NCBI GenBank assembly: GCA_022801925.1
Contig: JAAWTG010000023.1
Coordinates: forward strand, 1 to 41,130
Direction of reading: 5' to 3'
Length of the DNA stretch: 41,130 nucleotides
From: Clostridia bacterium
GTDB taxonomy: Bacteria > Bacillota > Clostridia > RUG12999
The first letter of the stretch is position 1. Each line of letters starts with the position of its first letter. The notes beneath the pieces were generated by a model. The model was not told the DNA's origin. It saw nothing but the letters and a program-made list of their open reading frames with translations, and searched no databases. The translations under genes and the position numbers were made by a program. This document shows positions 24,769-34,017 of the stretch, piece by piece.

Positions 24769-26322
24769 ATGATGAAGAAAAGGTTCATTTCTGTAGTAGC
24801 AGTGATGTGCGGCATTGTATTGTTTGCTGGCTGCAACGGAAAAAATGCATCTCGTAATGGCAGCGGGGATAATGTACTTACAATTTGGATGAGAAATTCT
24901 GCGCCAATTGGGGGATATACGGACAAATCTCAATTTCCGTTTAAAGAGGCGTTAGAGCAGGAGACAGGGATTAAATTAGATTTCATTTTTCCGGCTTTGG
25001 GCCAGGATCCGCAGCAGTTCAATTTGCTGCTTGCGTCCCGCAACTTACCGGACATTGTTTCCTATTATTGGGGGGATATTCCGGGTGGTGCGGAAAAAGC
25101 AATTAAAGATGGCTATATTTTGAAAATGGACGATGCATTTTTAAAAAAGAATTCCCCTGATTTTTATGAAATTATCAACAGCAACGAAGCATATAGGAAA
25201 CTTTCACAGACAGACAGCGGAGATTATTATTATTATCCCAGGCTTTTAGATATTGGCGGAGAGAAGGAAATTACTGCTGTTGTCAGCGGATTTGTAATGC
25301 GTGCAGACTGGCTTCGAGAATTAGGACTGGAAGCGCCGGAAACCTATGATGAATGGTACCGGGTACTCAAAGCATTTCAAGAGCAAAAAGGAGCAGCGGC
25401 GCCGTTTTCGGGAAGAGTGGCAGAAATTAAAAAAGGGTTTGAAAGCGGTTTTGGCTTTTTATTAAGTTACTATTTAGATGGCGATAAGGTAAAATACGGA
25501 TACTATACACCGCAGTATCAAGACTATTTGCGCACTATGCATAAATGGTATAATGAGGGATTGTTGGATCAAAACTTTGCGAATATTGACGAGAGAATGT
25601 TGACTGCAAAAATGTTGTCAAACGAGGTAGGTGCGACCTATGCTTGGATTGGAAGCGGTATGGGCGTCTGGTTAAAGGCTGCGCAAGAAGAAAATTTTGA
25701 TTTGGTGGGGGTGCAATTTCCGGTCATGGAAAAAGGCAGTCCGGTGGAATATGGAAGCAGAAATTTACCAGTTGCATCTCTGGGAAGTGCAATCAGTGCT
25801 GACAGTGAAAAGAAAGAGTTGGCGGCTCATTTTTTAAACTTCGGTTATACGGAAAAGGGGCATATGCTGAATAATTTTGGAATAGAAGGTCAGACATACC
25901 ATATGGAAAATGATTATCCTAGATATACGGAACTTGTGACAAACAATGTAGAGGGACTTTCCATGCAGCAGGTGCTTTCCAGCTATGCCGGACTTGATTA
26001 TTTAAACTCCTACAGACAAGACTACCGGTATATTCAGCAATATTATAATATGCCGCAGCAGCAAGCGGCACAAAAAATCTGGATGCAGACGTCAACCGAC
26101 CATATCATGCCGACCGTCTCTTTAACAGAAGCGGAGAGTAGTGAATATGCTCAAATCATGACAGAGATAACTACATATCAGAATGAAATGTATCTTAAAT
26201 TTATTATGGGTGCAGAACCTATTTCAAAATTTGATGACTACATGAATGCGTTAAAAGAAATGGGAATAGAACGGGCGATTGAGATTAAGCAAAATGCTTA
26301 CGATAGATTTTTAAACAAATAA
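24769..26322 (+). CDS. Extracellular solute-binding lipoprotein, LipO/YtcQ family
   Basis: GGAG at 24758-24761 sets the ATG at 24769. The 517-residue product has a lipoprotein signal peptide ending LFAGC, lipidated Cys22. Its length and the motifs EALEQETGIKLDFIFP, LPDIVSYYWGDIPGG and TYDEWYRVLKAFQEQ are those of the long binding proteins that partner LplB/LplC permeases. It would catch oligosaccharides made by the secreted lyase at the end of this operon. The order permease, permease, binding protein differs from module 1, where the binding protein comes first, so the two importers are not recent duplicates. Confidence 0.93.
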   Translation: MMKKRFISVVAVMCGIVLFAGCNGKNASRNGSGDNVLTIWMRNSAPIGGYTDKSQFPFKEALEQETGIKLDFIFPALGQDPQQFNLLLASRNLPDIVSYYWGDIPGGAEKAIKDGYILKMDDAFLKKNSPDFYEIINSNEAYRKLSQTDSGDYYYYPRLLDIGGEKEITAVVSGFVMRADWLRELGLEAPETYDEWYRVLKAFQEQKGAAAPFSGRVAEIKKGFESGFGFLLSYYLDGDKVKYGYYTPQYQDYLRTMHKWYNEGLLDQNFANIDERMLTAKMLSNEVGATYAWIGSGMGVWLKAAQEENFDLVGVQFPVMEKGSPVEYGSRNLPVASLGSAISADSEKKELAAHFLNFGYTEKGHMLNNFGIEGQTYHMENDYPRYTELVTNNVEGLSMQQVLSSYAGLDYLNSYRQDYRYIQQYYNMPQQQAAQKIWMQTSTDHIMPTVSLTEAESSEYAQIMTEITTYQNEMYLKFIMGAEPISKFDDYMNALKEMGIERAIEIKQNAYDRFLNK

Positions 26323-26354
26323 ATCATAGATAAATGTATTGATGGGGAGAAATG

Positions 26355-28613
26355 ATGTTTAATAAGCTGTTATCTCGAAAAAATAGTGTCATTCACAAAT
26401 GGTTCATTTCATATGTCGTTGTGTTTTTAATACCTATTCTGATTAGCGTATTCGTATATGGTTATATGCAGAGTTCTCTCAGGGAACAGATTAAAAACAC
26501 AAACCAATTGGTGCTGAATCAATTGATTCGTGAGTTTGACAATATCGTAATGGATATGGTTGGCGTTGGCGACCAACTGGAACTGAATAAAACAATTAGA
26601 AGCTATGCTTTTTCAAGTACAGAAAAAGAAAATTTGAAGCTTCTGAGTCTCAACGAAATTTCCGGTGAATTGAAAATTTTTGGGAAAAATACAGACGCGC
26701 ATTGTTTATATCTGTATTGCAGCGATATGGATATGGTGGTAACGAGCAGCGGCGTTTATCCCAGTAAATATTTTTATTCCACTTATGTCGGAAGTGATAT
26801 GAGTTATGAAGGTTGGAAGAAAATACTGTCGCAAAAGCATTATTCTGAATTAGAACTTTTGCAGTTTCAGTTTAATGAGGATACTTCTACAGACGGTATA
26901 GCGTATATCAAAACGCTGCCTGCGGACGCAGCGAATGGTAACTATATTACGATGTGCATGATGTACGATATGACGGATTTTCGCAACAAAGTGAAAAACA
27001 GTAAGTTAATTGACAATGGTATTATGTTTGCCATTGATAAAAATAATACGCGTATTCCGATTGTCAATAACACAGCGAATGAAATTGAACTGGAAGAGCT
27101 GCAATCACAGGAGATATCAAACGACAAATTTGTCGTTTCGGATACGCCTTCCAGCCTGATGAATTTGAAATATGTGAGTATTATGCCGTGCGATACGGTT
27201 GACAGCCAGATGAAATATATTATGTGGATTATTATTGTCAGTATCATAGTGGTAATCATCATCGGCTCCTTTGTGATTTTCTACTTGGTAAGGAAAAATT
27301 ATAAGCCGATTGTGAATCTGTTTTCAGCATTAAAGTTAAAATATACCGGCGAGGAAAATGAATTTTCGTTTTTAAATGATATCATTGACAAAACAGTTTC
27401 TGAGAATCGTGAAATTTCCAGTAAACTGGAGGAACAGCAGCAAATTGTACAAAGTTCTTTTTTGAGACGGTTGCTCATTGGCGGTGTGGATTATGATGCG
27501 CCAATTGAGGAAATTTTAAGTAACATGAATATTTGTATGCCATATAGCAAATATGTCCTTCTAATGTACTATGTGGACAGTTACGGTGACTTTTTTGAAG
27601 GAGCGAATTCCCTAAATGAATATAAAAGAATCGAACGGATTGATTTTGTTTTTAAAAATATTGTTGGAGAATTGCTGGGCGAACATTTTAAACATGTCTC
27701 ATTTAATGACGAAACGGTAACCTATTTTCTGTTCAACTTTGAAAATCGAAAAGATACACCCAAAATTTATGAACTCGCCAAAAAAAGTCAGAAAATTATT
27801 TTTGATAATTTTAACATTCAGTTTACCATTGCCGTAAGCGATATACATGATAGTTACCGAGGGATTGCAGAAGCCTATCAGGAGGTACTGGAGGCAATTA
27901 AATATAGGTCGCCAGCGAGCGGAGAGTTCATTGCATTTGAGGATATCAGACAGGAGGATAATAAATATAAGTATTATGAAAGCATGGATGAAGAAAATCT
28001 GATTCGCGTTATCAAATCCGGAGATGCTGCATGTGCAATTGATATTATTCAATCAAATCTTGCGCTGGATACCTATTCTTTAAAAGGCAGAAGGCGTGTT
28101 ATCTATGATATCATCAAAATTTTAATTAAGCTGATTGATGAGGCGATGCCGGAAGGATACAGCAATTTGGCATTAAGAGATAGTTTAATAGAGGTATTAT
28201 TTGAAAATAAATCGGTTGCGGAAATGGAACAGATTGTGTACGCCGCGATTGAAGATTTAGTACAATTTTTTGACAATGACGATAACAATAATATTGTGAG
28301 AGAAATTGAGAAGTTCGTAAACGATAACTATATGAATCCAAATATGAATATCGCCATGATCGGAGAACATTTTTGTTTGTCGCCTGCCTATATGTCAAAG
28401 TTATATAAGCAGGGCAAAGGAATTGGATTACTGGACTATATGAATAAAACGAGGATAGAACACGCGAAACTTCTTTTGCAAGAATCCAGAATGAATTTAG
28501 AGGATATTGCCATTCAAGTGGGCTTTGCCAACAAAATTACCTTTATGCGGGTGTTTAAAAAATATATGAGAATGACGCCGGGAAAATATAGGGAAGTGCA
28601 CCGACTGGAATAA
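26355..28613 (+). CDS. Membrane-bound AraC-family transcription regulator
   Basis: The second ATG (26355) lies 5 bases after GGGGAG; the first (26352) is only 2 bases away. The 752-residue product has a transmembrane helix at about residues 18-38, an extracellular sensing region of about 240 residues, a second helix at about 290-312 (IMWIIIVSIIVVIIIG), a cytoplasmic linker region, and a C-terminal AraC DNA-binding domain at about 655-750. Both helix-turn-helix units are visible (MNIAMIGEHFCLSPAYMSKL and MNLEDIAIQVGFANKITFMR), with the PGKYR ending. This one-component receptor type senses a sugar outside the cell or a loaded binding protein and switches on its own transporter operon. Its place inside the operon fits self-control of module 2. 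Confidence 0.92.
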   Translation: MFNKLLSRKNSVIHKWFISYVVVFLIPILISVFVYGYMQSSLREQIKNTNQLVLNQLIREFDNIVMDMVGVGDQLELNKTIRSYAFSSTEKENLKLLSLNEISGELKIFGKNTDAHCLYLYCSDMDMVVTSSGVYPSKYFYSTYVGSDMSYEGWKKILSQKHYSELELLQFQFNEDTSTDGIAYIKTLPADAANGNYITMCMMYDMTDFRNKVKNSKLIDNGIMFAIDKNNTRIPIVNNTANEIELEELQSQEISNDKFVVSDTPSSLMNLKYVSIMPCDTVDSQMKYIMWIIIVSIIVVIIIGSFVIFYLVRKNYKPIVNLFSALKLKYTGEENEFSFLNDIIDKTVSENREISSKLEEQQQIVQSSFLRRLLIGGVDYDAPIEEILSNMNICMPYSKYVLLMYYVDSYGDFFEGANSLNEYKRIERIDFVFKNIVGELLGEHFKHVSFNDETVTYFLFNFENRKDTPKIYELAKKSQKIIFDNFNIQFTIAVSDIHDSYRGIAEAYQEVLEAIKYRSPASGEFIAFEDIRQEDNKYKYYESMDEENLIRVIKSGDAACAIDIIQSNLALDTYSLKGRRRVIYDIIKILIKLIDEAMPEGYSNLALRDSLIEVLFENKSVAEMEQIVYAAIEDLVQFFDNDDNNNIVREIEKFVNDNYMNPNMNIAMIGEHFCLSPAYMSKLYKQGKGIGLLDYMNKTRIEHAKLLLQESRMNLEDIAIQVGFANKITFMRVFKKYMRMTPGKYREVHRLE

Positions 28614-28667
28614 AGGAAATGGATTTTAGGATAGATGAAACAGGAATGATAATGTGAGGAGGAATTT

Positions 28668-31391
28668 ATGATGAAAATGGGAAGGGTTAGTATTTTGATA
28701 GTGTCGTTATTATTGGCATTGCTGGGCAATGTCTCTGTAACGGCAGAAGAAAGTCCGGTAGCCCCTGAGACTTTCGATATACAAGATACAAAATATGAAC
28801 AGCCGTTGGCGACGCTGCACGCGTTTGATGTTATGCTTGCGTACAAGGAGGACGCATATAACCCCAATCAGGCAGTTACACGAGGAGAATTTGCAAACGC
28901 AATTGCAGGATTGCTTATCGATATCGGTACGGACCAAATTGCAATATTTGGGGACGTGCCGGCGGATAGTGAATTATCCAAAAATTTGGCGAAACTATAT
29001 GGACGCGGCATTATCAGCGGAACAGGAAAATGGACGTTTGAACCTGATGATGTGATTACATATCCGGAAGCGGTCAAGATGTTAGTATCCGCGTTGGGAT
29101 ATCATCATTTAGCGGAACAACTGGGCGGATTTCCCTATGGATATTTGCAGGCGGCAAATAAAATTGGATTGGAAATTGATACGAAAAATAAGCAGGGAAA
29201 CGGACTGACCTTGGGAGAGATGACCTTGCTTTTGTATAAAGCTTTGGATATTGAAGTGCCGCAGATGAAAATGGTAGGTCCCACCGTTTCCTTTATTACC
29301 ACACCAGGAGAAACTTTGCTCTACAAAGAACGCGGTATCTATAAGGCGAGAGGGTTTGTGGACGGCAACGAATATACCGCGATAAACAGAAAAAACAGTA
29401 GCTTTAAAAAGAACATCATTTCCATTGACGGAGAAGAAATGGAGACTGATTTTGCGGACATCAATCAATATCTGGGATACAATGTCATCTATTATTACAG
29501 AGCGGATAAGGGTGATAGCAAACGACTTGTGTATCTGTATCCTGATAAAGGCAGAACCAATGTGATTGATATTCCGGCGCCGATGATAAGCGCCGCGACC
29601 ACCAAGAACGCCATTTATTATTGGGTGGACGATTATATGGATAGGCAAGCATGGAAAGCGGATGTCAGTTCCACAGCAAGTGTGATTTATAACGGCGTTT
29701 ACTGCGGCAAAGTACATCTGCTGGAGGAAAAATATTTAAAACCGAACGTTGGCAGCTTGAAACTGATTGACAATGATACGGACGGACTGTATGACATTAT
29801 CAGTGTAGAAAGCTATGAAACGGTTTTTGTAGACAGTGCGCTGAAGTCAGACGAAATCATTGTAGATAAATATACCGGAAAAACCTATGAACTCAATACC
29901 ATAAGTGACGGAATCAGACCTGTTATATTGTTGGGCAGCGAAATAGTTGATTTTTCGAGTATCAGTAAAGGGTGCGTTGCTTCCGTTGCGAAAACCATGG
30001 ACGGTCAAATCATACGTGTTTTGATATTGGAAGATGAAGTAACCGGTGAAGTGAGTGAAATTTTTGATAATGATGTTGTGATTGACGGCATTCGCTACAC
30101 CATTGCTGAAAGCTATCTGGAAGCAGTACGGACAGGCGCTAAGGATGCAAAAGAAATTCGGGTAGGAACATCGGCTACATTTTATCTTGATTACAATGGT
30201 TATATAGCTGCGGTTGGGGACACGCAAAAAACTGATAAATATGGATATTTGGTAACATATGCAAGTTCGGCGCTTGGTAAAGTGGAGTTCAAGATTTTCG
30301 GCGATGACGGCAGAATGCACATTTTGGATACCGCCAAGAAAATCAATGTAGACGGACGTTCGCTTACGCCAAGCGAGACCGTTCAATATTTGCACAACAA
30401 CAAGATAACGGGCAGCACGGCAGTGGCATATAAAGTGAACGGCGCGGGTGAACTTTCATTTTTAGATACGCCAGTTTTAGGTGCAAATGAAACGGCAGAC
30501 AACAGTTTGACATTAACAAACCCATTAACCAAACGTATGTACAGAGATTATACACAAGGGTTCATATTCAGAAACGGAGAAGGAAATGAATCGTATGGAG
30601 AATTTTTCCTGCAAAACAACACTATTATATTCAGCATACCGCCGGATGAAACGGCAGATGATGAATATAAAATCATAAAATCCGGCTCCTTCCAAAGGGA
30701 TTCCTTTTATTTAATGGAAGCGTATAACGCGAATGAAGTGGGCAAGGTGAAGCTGGCTGTCTTGAAGATAGATGAAACGAATAGTTCTATTGTTGAGGAG
30801 GATAACGAAATCGGCGTAGTGACAAAAATTACAAAAGCTTATGATGAAAAACTAGGCGCTATTTCAAAAATCTATATGCTGTATCAAGGACAAGAGGTGG
30901 GCTATTTAACATCAGACAAATTAAAAACAACAAAGTATTTGCTGTATCCATCGACTGCTGGGTTAAATGTGGCAAAAGTGGAGCAAATACCGTTTAACGA
31001 AATCATTCCCGGAAGCATTGTCCAATTTTCGTTAAACAGCGCGGGAAAAATCAATGAACTGCGCAAGATAACGCCGCAGGAAAGCGAACTTTCCTTCAAG
31101 GAGCAGCATTCATGGATTACAAGGCGGCAGATGTATGAAGAAAAAATTTATGGAACGGTTGTCGCCAGAGATAACGACACCTTTAAGATAAATGCCAACG
31201 GAACAGACTATTTATATCGGATACCAAGCGGCACAACAACTTATATTTTTGATACCAAGACAGGGGAAGCATCTCTCGGTTCAACTGATGATATTATCGG
31301 TTCAGAAACAAAGGGTTCCCAAATATTTGTCATCACGCGAAATGTTCAGGTGCGTGCAGTCGTTGTATACAAATTTGAAACGGAGGAATAG
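28668..31391 (+). CDS. Large surface protein with N-terminal SLH-like repeats and beta-repeat body, module 2 copy
   Basis: GAGGAGG (28656-28662) lies 5 bases before the ATG at 28668. The 907-residue product has a signal peptide (cleaved near VTAEE, residue about 26), SLH-like repeats at about 30-200 (VTRGEFANAIAGLLIDIG, LSKNLAKLYGRGIISG, ITYPEAVKMLVSALGYH) and a long beta-rich body. Units of the type VTGEVSEIFDNDVVIDGIRY and IYGTVVARDNDTFKINANG recur, suggesting a string of small beta barrels. It has the same layout and several matching phrases (EAVKMLVSALGY with EAVKILVSVLGY) as the protein from 8843. No catalytic motif is visible. A structural or glycan-capturing role at the S-layer is inferred. 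Confidence 0.8.
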   Translation: MMKMGRVSILIVSLLLALLGNVSVTAEESPVAPETFDIQDTKYEQPLATLHAFDVMLAYKEDAYNPNQAVTRGEFANAIAGLLIDIGTDQIAIFGDVPADSELSKNLAKLYGRGIISGTGKWTFEPDDVITYPEAVKMLVSALGYHHLAEQLGGFPYGYLQAANKIGLEIDTKNKQGNGLTLGEMTLLLYKALDIEVPQMKMVGPTVSFITTPGETLLYKERGIYKARGFVDGNEYTAINRKNSSFKKNIISIDGEEMETDFADINQYLGYNVIYYYRADKGDSKRLVYLYPDKGRTNVIDIPAPMISAATTKNAIYYWVDDYMDRQAWKADVSSTASVIYNGVYCGKVHLLEEKYLKPNVGSLKLIDNDTDGLYDIISVESYETVFVDSALKSDEIIVDKYTGKTYELNTISDGIRPVILLGSEIVDFSSISKGCVASVAKTMDGQIIRVLILEDEVTGEVSEIFDNDVVIDGIRYTIAESYLEAVRTGAKDAKEIRVGTSATFYLDYNGYIAAVGDTQKTDKYGYLVTYASSALGKVEFKIFGDDGRMHILDTAKKINVDGRSLTPSETVQYLHNNKITGSTAVAYKVNGAGELSFLDTPVLGANETADNSLTLTNPLTKRMYRDYTQGFIFRNGEGNESYGEFFLQNNTIIFSIPPDETADDEYKIIKSGSFQRDSFYLMEAYNANEVGKVKLAVLKIDETNSSIVEEDNEIGVVTKITKAYDEKLGAISKIYMLYQGQEVGYLTSDKLKTTKYLLYPSTAGLNVAKVEQIPFNEIIPGSIVQFSLNSAGKINELRKITPQESELSFKEQHSWITRRQMYEEKIYGTVVARDNDTFKINANGTDYLYRIPSGTTTYIFDTKTGEASLGSTDDIIGSETKGSQIFVITRNVQVRAVVVYKFETEE

Positions 31392-31394
31392 AAA

Positions 31395-34004
31395 ATGCGG
31401 AACAAAAAAATAGGCAGTATTCTTTTAGCTGTATTTTGTATGGTAAACTTGATGACAGGCGTCATCGTCCATGGTGAAATGGGAGAAGCGCGTTATGTAT
31501 CGGCAGACGGCGCATTTGACAGAACAGACGCCGAATATGTGGACGGTGCGCTGCCTTCCGTTGCCAAAGGTTGGACCTATAGTGGAGGAACTTCTTTAAC
31601 ATGGGAGTTCGGCGTCGGCGGAAAGGCAGCAACCGACAGAAGTGCAAAAATTATTGGTGGCAGCGGTAGTCTGAACTTCCAAAAGAGATTGGAGGGAGAC
31701 GAAGGCAGAAACGTTGTTCCCGAAGGCGGATATCAGGTAGTGGAATTTAGTGTTTATTCTGAAGATATCGGTATTGAAAAACGTTTGGAACTCAAGAGCG
31801 GAAGCAATTGGTGGACAAACGGCGGTAAACAGACAATGAGGATTGGCGGCAATAGCGATTCACAAGCATTTATATTGAATGCCACTAATATCCCGACAGA
31901 TACAATTCAATTTAAAGAAAAGAAATGGTATACAATTACCATGATTTTTCAGGAGGGGTCAACGGATTACAAAGCATATATAAACGGTATTCCGGTTGGG
32001 ACATTTAAAGGTCATGTGAGCGGGGGCTATGCAGGTATTGATACAATAAAATTTTCGCTGCCCGGAAATGCAAATGCAAATTCCTTGGTGCTGGACGATA
32101 TGAAAGTATATGATTTAACAGGCGAAACAGACGGCGATGCAACGGTTTCGGAATGTACTTATACTATGGAAGCGGAGAATATTTCGGAGATTCCATATCT
32201 TACAACAGCAGCGCAATTGAAACAGGGGATTACCACAAGCAAGACAGGTGCAAGTGTGAATGTGGAATCCAAAAGTGGAATCCAACTGACGGATACCGAC
32301 TATGTTGAAACAGGTATGATAATGGTGGTAACGGCCCCCAATGGTGTTACCAAACGCCGATATACTTTAAATGTACAACCGGAATCCGGCGACAATTCCT
32401 CCAATGCCAAAGCAAGCGTGAACAATGTTTTAGCAGGAAACGCCATTGACGATGACAAGACATCCTGCTGGGTAGGGAATTGGGACACAAAAGAAGAAAC
32501 TTGGATTAGCGTAGATGCAGGAGAACCTACAGAATATAACTCTATTGCTATTACCGGCGAAAATATTTCGGAAGATATTGGGCTTATGATTTCTGATGAT
32601 GACGCTGATTATCAGCAGGTTAGCATTTTGGGAATGGAACGGGAGGAAGCTGAAAACAAAGCGACCATTTCTTTTGAAACGCTGTCAGCAAGGTATTTTA
32701 AATTGGTTATGCCGGACAGTGCGCGTCCACCGAAAATTTATGACATTGATTTTATCTATACCGATTATACACCGGAGATAAAAATCGAGGGGAAATTCTA
32801 TGCAGGGTTAAAACTAAAAGGTGTATATCAATTCTTTGATTTTGACGAAACGGTGGAGGGCAACAGCTGTGCATACAGATGGCTGGTGTGCGAAGGCGAA
32901 AGCGAGCAGCCTATTTCCGGCTCTGACAGCACAGAATATGTGCTGACGGAAAACGAAACAGGCAAAAAAATCAAATTTGAAATAACGCCTGTCAAAGGCG
33001 ATACGCCAGGAAAATCCTATACCAGCGAGGCATATGGTCCTGTGCAGCCCAATCCGGCAACCGTGGACGCAGCTGCCATTAACATTGGCGTACCTGAAAG
33101 CGACTATGAGAAAATCAAAAAAGATTTAGTGCTTGCAACACAAGGCGCCTCAGGTGCAACAATCAGCTGGGAATCCAGCAATCCGAATGTCATTGCAACG
33201 GATGGCGCGGTACTGCGGACAACAAAAAATGAACCGGTGACGCTGACCGCTACGGTTTCTTTTGAGGACGGTCCTGTCGTGAAAAAACGCTTTGATTTAG
33301 TTGTTTTGAAAAAAGAAGTTGCCAATAATAATACCGGTGGAAGTGCATCCGGCGGCGGAGGAGGCAGAGTCACAAGCAAAGGGGAAAACTACGCTGTTCC
33401 GTATTATCAACTCGGACAGCAGGATATGACACCGTTCCAAAACCAGCAGCCGGCAGTAAAAGAATTTCAGGATTTGGACAGCGTTCCGTGGGCAAAAGAT
33501 GTGATTGTGCAATTATATCATAAAGGCATTATCAACGGCACTTCCGAAACGGCATTTTCTCCCGAAAACAATATTACGCGGGCGGAATTTACTAAGATAA
33601 TTGTCACTTTGTTTGATTTAAAATTGCAAAACGGTGCTTCGGATTTTACAGATGTGGCAAATAACGAATGGTATACCGACTACATTTATACAGCTGTGCA
33701 AAATGGTATCATCAACGGATATTCTGACGAAACCTTCGGTGTGAATGACAGCATTACGCGCGAACAGGCGGCAACGATTCTATACAGAGCGCTGAAGAAA
33801 AAAGGGGAAACATTAAAAGCGGAGGAAACGGCATTTTCCGACAAAGACAATATCGCTGATTATGCGGCGGAAAGCATAAATGCGTTGACATCGAATGAAA
33901 TTTTATCAGGCAATCCTGATGGCACTTTTAACCCGAAAGGAAATACCACACGTGCTGAAACTGCAGTGATGGTATATCGGGTGTATACAAAATATTGTGA
34001 ATAA
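31395..34004 (+). CDS. SLH-anchored multidomain glycan-binding protein (LamG-like, discoidin-like, Ig-like)
   Basis: The ATG at 31395 is 3 bases after the previous stop, with GGAGG 8 bases upstream. The 869-residue product has a signal peptide (about residues 1-27), a LamG-like beta sandwich (about 35-245, ending SLVLDDMKVYDL), an Ig-like part (about 250-330), a discoidin/F5-8C-like domain (about 334-455; AIDDDKTSCWVGNWD, WISVDAGEPTEYNSI), an Ig-like domain (about 455-555), an atrophied bacterial Ig-type domain with ISWESSNPNVI (about 560-640), a Gly-rich linker (about 645-660) and three C-terminal SLH repeats (about 689-869; the last starts AFSDKDNIADYAAES). It is a display protein with several probable carbohydrate-binding units and no visible active site. 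Confidence 0.85.
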   Translation: MRNKKIGSILLAVFCMVNLMTGVIVHGEMGEARYVSADGAFDRTDAEYVDGALPSVAKGWTYSGGTSLTWEFGVGGKAATDRSAKIIGGSGSLNFQKRLEGDEGRNVVPEGGYQVVEFSVYSEDIGIEKRLELKSGSNWWTNGGKQTMRIGGNSDSQAFILNATNIPTDTIQFKEKKWYTITMIFQEGSTDYKAYINGIPVGTFKGHVSGGYAGIDTIKFSLPGNANANSLVLDDMKVYDLTGETDGDATVSECTYTMEAENISEIPYLTTAAQLKQGITTSKTGASVNVESKSGIQLTDTDYVETGMIMVVTAPNGVTKRRYTLNVQPESGDNSSNAKASVNNVLAGNAIDDDKTSCWVGNWDTKEETWISVDAGEPTEYNSIAITGENISEDIGLMISDDDADYQQVSILGMEREEAENKATISFETLSARYFKLVMPDSARPPKIYDIDFIYTDYTPEIKIEGKFYAGLKLKGVYQFFDFDETVEGNSCAYRWLVCEGESEQPISGSDSTEYVLTENETGKKIKFEITPVKGDTPGKSYTSEAYGPVQPNPATVDAAAINIGVPESDYEKIKKDLVLATQGASGATISWESSNPNVIATDGAVLRTTKNEPVTLTATVSFEDGPVVKKRFDLVVLKKEVANNNTGGSASGGGGGRVTSKGENYAVPYYQLGQQDMTPFQNQQPAVKEFQDLDSVPWAKDVIVQLYHKGIINGTSETAFSPENNITRAEFTKIIVTLFDLKLQNGASDFTDVANNEWYTDYIYTAVQNGIINGYSDETFGVNDSITREQAATILYRALKKKGETLKAEETAFSDKDNIADYAAESINALTSNEILSGNPDGTFNPKGNTTRAETAVMVYRVYTKYCE

Positions 34005-34017
34005 AGGAGGGACAGCA

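Noticed and set aside
29109-29717. Open frame of 202 codons on the - strand
   Set aside because: Fully antisense to the 28668 SLH protein, with no domain and unlikely composition; a shadow of the real gene.
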